From NCBI RefSeq assembly GCF_002355335.1, contig NZ_AP014946.1, positions 1,627,501-1,691,500 on the forward strand: a stretch of DNA of 64,000 bases, read 5' to 3'. The position numbers and the translations under genes are program-made. Below the pieces are notes generated by a model. That model was not told the DNA's origin, did no database searches, and was given only the letters and a program-made list of their open reading frames with translations. This stretch comes from Variibacter gotjawalensis. GTDB taxonomy: Bacteria; Pseudomonadota; Alphaproteobacteria; Rhizobiales; Xanthobacteraceae. Positions 60,896-64,000 of this stretch are shown here, piece by piece (the stretch's first letter is position 1; the number at the start of each line of letters is the position of its first letter).

Positions 60896-61807
60896 ATGTT
60901 CAACCGCCGCCTCGTTCTCGCATCGCTTGCGGGACTTTCGTTTCTGACCACGTCCGCCTTCGCGCAGGATTGGAAGGCGAAGTATCCGGAACTCGTCTTC
61001 GCGATCATTCCGGCCGAGAATGCGTCCGGCGTGACCGAGCGTTACACGCCTTTCGTCAACTATCTCAGCAAGGAACTTGGTATCAAGGTATCGCTGCGCA
61101 TCGCCAACGACTATGCGGCGATCATCGAAGGGCAGCGCTCCGGCAGCATCCACATCGCATCGTATGGTCCGGCTTCTTTCGCGCGCGCTGTCACGGCCGG
61201 CGTCAAAGTTGAGCCGTTCGCCATCGAGACCGGTATCGACGGCTCGAAGGGCTACCACTCGGTACTGTGGGTGAAGAAGGATGCGTCGTACCAGAAAATC
61301 GAAGATCTGAAGGGCAAGAACCTCTGCCTCGTCGATCCGAATTCGACCTCCGGCAACAACGTTCCGCGCTTTGCGATGAACAAGCTCGGTATCGATCCGG
61401 ATAAGTTTTTCGGCAAAGTCGTTTACGCCGGCAGCCACGAGAACGCGGTGATCGGCGTGCAGCAGGGCACATGCGACGCCGCCTTCAACTGGTGGAACGA
61501 TGAGCAGGAGTCGAATCTTCTGCGCATGGACCGCAAGAAGATGGTGAAGGCGGAAGATTTCCGCATGATCTTCAAATCCGAGCAGATCGTAAACTCGCCG
61601 ATCGCTTATCTTGCGGCCCTGCCGGCCGATCTCAAGAAGTCCATCCGTGACGCAGTCTACAACGTGCACACGCGTGACAAGGCTGCATTCGACAAGATTT
61701 ATGAGGGCAAGCAAGGCCCGCTCGTCCCGGTCGATGTCGAGGCTTACAAGCCCGTGATCGAACTCATTAAGTTCGTCGACACGCTGCGCAAGAAGAGCGG
61801 TTCGTAA
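60896..61807 (+). CDS. phnD: Phosphonate-binding protein PhnD
   Basis: A 303-residue periplasmic binding protein with a Sec signal peptide (LVLASLAGLSFLTTSAFA). The PhnD fold is seen in LVFAIIPAENASGVTERYTP, HIASYGPASFARAV, NLCLVDPNSTSGNNVPRFAM and GTCDAAFNWWNDEQ. It delivers 2-aminoethylphosphonate or related compounds to the permease. The gap to phnC is 29 nt. Confidence 0.96.
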   Translation: MFNRRLVLASLAGLSFLTTSAFAQDWKAKYPELVFAIIPAENASGVTERYTPFVNYLSKELGIKVSLRIANDYAAIIEGQRSGSIHIASYGPASFARAVTAGVKVEPFAIETGIDGSKGYHSVLWVKKDASYQKIEDLKGKNLCLVDPNSTSGNNVPRFAMNKLGIDPDKFFGKVVYAGSHENAVIGVQQGTCDAAFNWWNDEQESNLLRMDRKKMVKAEDFRMIFKSEQIVNSPIAYLAALPADLKKSIRDAVYNVHTRDKAAFDKIYEGKQGPLVPVDVEAYKPVIELIKFVDTLRKKSGS

Positions 61808-61829
61808 AACGACGCGCGGCTGACGCGCC

Positions 61830-62714
61830 ATGGCCACAAGCCTGAAAGCACTACCGGCAGAGCGTCTCGCGGCGCTCTCCGGCGCATACGCCAGCGAAAT
61901 GCGTGCGAAGCGGCTCAACACGTTGATGTTCGGCGCGGCGATCGTGATCGCGGCGATCGCGTCAGGGTGGATCGCCGAAGTCAATCTCACGAAATTCGTG
62001 ACGCATATCGGCGCGTTTTTCAGCTACTTCGACCGGCTCGCGACGCTCGACACCGGCGCGCGTGTTTGGACAGACATCGCCGAGTGGTTCTGGGGCCTCA
62101 AGAAGTGGTCGCTTTTGCTGCTCGACACGATGTTGATCGCCTATGTCGGCACTATTGTCGGCGCGCTCGGCGGCTTTCTTCTTTGTTTCGCGGCTTCTTC
62201 GAACTTGATGCCGAATTGGTGGATCCGCAACGCGGTTAAGCGCTTCCTTGAATTCTGCCGCACCGTTCCGGAGATCGTCTTCGCGCTGATCTTCGTCATA
62301 GCATTCGGCCTCGGCCCGATTCCAGGCGTGCTTGCCATCGCGATCCACACGGCAGGCGCTTTGGGTAAGCTCTATTCGGAAGTCGTCGAAAATATCGACA
62401 TGAAGCCGGTCGAAGGCGCCGTCTCGAGCGGCGGTTCCTGGCCCGAGATGATCGGGTTTGCGGTTGTCCCGCAAGTGATCTCGAATTTCGCGAGCTACAC
62501 TCTGCTGCGCTTTGAGATCAACGTGCGTGGCGCAGCCGTCATGGGCTTTGTCGGCGCCGGTGGGATCGGACAAGATCTGATCGAGGCCATCCGAAAATTC
62601 TACTACTCGGACGTTTCGGCCATTCTGCTGCTGATCATCGGCACCGTCATGATCATCGATCTCGTGACGGAGCGCCTCCGCCATCGTCTGCTCGGAGCAG
62701 GGGGGCAAACATGA
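61830..62714 (+). CDS. phnE: Phosphonate ABC permease PhnE (first)
   Basis: A 294-residue permease with about six membrane helices. The PhnE-type conserved loop reads YSEVVENIDMKPVEGAVSSGG, and VMGFVGAGGIGQDLIEAIR is near the end. The N-terminal 35 residues are cytoplasmic. It overlaps the second phnE by 4 nt; the two probably form a heterodimer. Confidence 0.95.
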   Translation: MATSLKALPAERLAALSGAYASEMRAKRLNTLMFGAAIVIAAIASGWIAEVNLTKFVTHIGAFFSYFDRLATLDTGARVWTDIAEWFWGLKKWSLLLLDTMLIAYVGTIVGALGGFLLCFAASSNLMPNWWIRNAVKRFLEFCRTVPEIVFALIFVIAFGLGPIPGVLAIAIHTAGALGKLYSEVVENIDMKPVEGAVSSGGSWPEMIGFAVVPQVISNFASYTLLRFEINVRGAAVMGFVGAGGIGQDLIEAIRKFYYSDVSAILLLIIGTVMIIDLVTERLRHRLLGAGGQT

Positions 62715-63583
62715 GCCGGACCTCGCTGCGCGCTGTCGCCCTCGCCGATATGAATGGTCTTCGCACGCGCCACACGGCGGAGTTTGCCGTTCCACGCGAG
62801 CGGGTCATCGCCATTGCAATCGTCGCCGCGATGATCGGTCTGTTCGCATTTGCACTTTATCGTTTCGAGTTCTCGCTAACGCGCATCATCAACGGTATTG
62901 GCAATCTGGGCAGCTTCGTGCCGCTGATGTTCCCGCCAAGCCCCGGATCATGGCCGCGCGCGTGGCTCTTTCTCCACGCTTTGGCCGAGACGGTCGCGAT
63001 CGCTTTTCTGGGCACGCTGCTGGCCGCTATTCTGGCGTTTCCGCTCGGCTTCCTGGCGGCGCGCAACACGACAATCAATCGCGTCGTTCAGTTCATGTCG
63101 CGCCGCATGCTCGACAGTGTGCGCGGTGTCGATGCTCTGATTTGGGCGCTCATCTGGATCAACGTTGTAGGCTTGGGTCCGTTTGCCGGCGTCTTAGCCA
63201 TCATGTCGAGCGACATCGGCGCTTTCGGAAAACTGTTCTCGGAAGCCATCGAAGCGGCAGACAACAAGCCGGTTGAAGGTGTGACCTCGTCCGGCGGCTC
63301 GCATCTACAGCAGGTGCGATTTGGCGTTTTGCCGCAAGTCTTGCCGGTGATCGCCGGACAGATTCTCTATTATTTTGAATCCAACACGCGATCGTCGACG
63401 ATCATCGGTATCGTCGGCGCCGGCGGCATCGGGCTGCATCTCTCGGAGATGATCCGCACGCTCGAATGGCCATCGGTATCGTTCATCATCTGCTTGATCT
63501 TAGTGACTGTCGCGGTGATCGACGCCGTTTCGGGACGTATTCGCCGCGCCATCGTCGGGCCGGTGCCGCAAGACGCGCACTAA
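62711..63583 (+). CDS. phnE: Phosphonate ABC permease PhnE (second)
   Basis: A 290-residue paralogue of the preceding permease. Conserved loop FSEAIEAADNKPVEGVTSSGG and STIIGIVGAGGIGLHLSEMI. The first periplasmic loop is longer (PLMFPPSPGSWPRAWLF), as is common in one member of each PhnE pair. The 3' end overlaps the convergent phnF gene by 4 nt. Confidence 0.95.
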   Translation: MSRTSLRAVALADMNGLRTRHTAEFAVPRERVIAIAIVAAMIGLFAFALYRFEFSLTRIINGIGNLGSFVPLMFPPSPGSWPRAWLFLHALAETVAIAFLGTLLAAILAFPLGFLAARNTTINRVVQFMSRRMLDSVRGVDALIWALIWINVVGLGPFAGVLAIMSSDIGAFGKLFSEAIEAADNKPVEGVTSSGGSHLQQVRFGVLPQVLPVIAGQILYYFESNTRSSTIIGIVGAGGIGLHLSEMIRTLEWPSVSFIICLILVTVAVIDAVSGRIRRAIVGPVPQDAH

Positions 63584-64000
63584 ACCTCGTCGATCACCGT
63601 CAACTCGATTCGGTCGGCTGCGAATGCCGATCGCACGACCAGCACCGGCACATTGTCAGCGTCCACATTGATGCCGTCGGTGGTCAGCACTGTACGCCCT
63701 GGCACCATTTCGAGCAGGCGGGCCTCTTCGTTGCCGGCCGTGCGCGCCGCAATGCGCGTTTCCTTTCGCCGATAATCCGAAACGCCGCAGGCGCGCAGCG
63801 CACGCGTGAGCGAGCCCGTTTTCCGGAAATGCTTGTCGAAGCCGGTGAAGCGCGGCAGCGGCAGCATGACGGTGCCGGCCGCGATAGGCGCGCCGTCCGC
63901 GCGCCGCAGAGTCCGCAGTTCGAGCAGAGGCGATCCGGTTTTGACGGCAAGTTGCTTTGCGGTTTTTGCGTCCGCGGTGATCTCGCGGACATCGACCAAC
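63580..64000 (-). CDS. phnF: PhnF-type GntR regulator, truncated at window end
   Basis: Only the C-terminal 140 residues are inside the window; the DNA-binding N terminus lies to the right. The visible part is a UTRA ligand-binding domain (LLELRTLRRADGAPIAAGTV, LPRFTGFDKHFRKTGSLTRAL, VPGRTVLTTDGINVDADNVP). This matches the HutC/PhnF subfamily that controls phosphonate genes. It is convergent with phnE and likely regulates the phnCDE operon or genes beyond the window. Confidence 0.85.
   Translation of the reverse strand, partial: LVDVREITADAKTAKQLAVKTGSPLLELRTLRRADGAPIAAGTVMLPLPRFTGFDKHFRKTGSLTRALRACGVSDYRRKETRIAARTAGNEEARLLEMVPGRTVLTTDGINVDADNVPVLVVRSAFAADRIELTVIDEV

Overview
The window is GC-rich, gene-dense chromosomal DNA from an alphaproteobacterium, most likely of the order Hyphomicrobiales (Rhizobiales), near Bradyrhizobium, Rhodopseudomonas or Xanthobacteraceae. 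This is inferred from gene content (family-4 UDG, ETF-QO, DUF2007, HWE-kinase bacteriophytochrome, BioY), from the frequent GTG/TTG starts, and from several families of short palindromic intergenic repeats typical of that order. I saw no rRNA, tRNA, CRISPR array, phage or conventional insertion sequence.

Layout. 1-20.9 kb is mostly core metabolism: a truncated cupin gene, a small EamA transporter, a lipoprotein, bioY, a family-4 uracil-DNA glycosylase (-), ETF-ubiquinone oxidoreductase, a TPR protein, ispE, panB (-), a polyprenyl diphosphate synthase (-), a DUF2007 protein overlapping a methyltransferase, an S49 peptidase, then the glycyl-tRNA synthetase locus. That locus is unusual. A DUF559 nuclease gene lies between glyQ and glyS and is bracketed by inverted GC-rich repeats. 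A related palindrome sits in frame inside glyS. A free-standing paralogue of the GlyS C-terminal domain follows. Next come DUF486 and MFS membrane proteins, an FAH-family enzyme, a UPF0114 protein and msrA. 21-25 kb carries efp divergent from epmA-epmB, the complete lysine-type EF-P modification set. 24-34.5 kb holds membrane and secreted proteins of unknown function, an FAD-linked oxidase, an LLM flavin oxidoreductase, a coupled amidohydrolase/CoA-transferase pair, an alpha/beta hydrolase and an acyl-CoA dehydrogenase.

34.5-43 kb couples a heme oxygenase to a bacteriophytochrome that ends in an HWE kinase and a receiver. This is followed by a four-gene Csu-type chaperone-usher pilus cluster (SCPU subunit, chaperone, usher, two-domain SCPU protein). 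43-51 kb has a coiled-coil protein coupled to a SpoT-like HD protein. After a hairpin-rich leader comes a four-enzyme cluster: a PLP decarboxylase with an unusually long N terminus, an ATP-grasp ligase, a C45-like Ntn hydrolase and a nitrilase-superfamily amidase. I regard this cluster as the best candidate for an undescribed pathway, probably making or turning over an amide of a decarboxylated amino acid.

52.3-64 kb looks like an organophosphorus uptake island. An HAD phosphatase and an RpiR regulator are divergent from a Ugp-like ABC importer (ATPase, two permeases, binding protein) with a metallophosphoesterase. Then come a DUF1045 phosphonate-metabolism protein, phnC, phnD, two phnE genes and a convergent PhnF-type GntR regulator cut by the window end. 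A Pho-box-like site and a small palindrome precede phnC, and an inverted repeat lies in the divergent RpiR/ABC promoter region.
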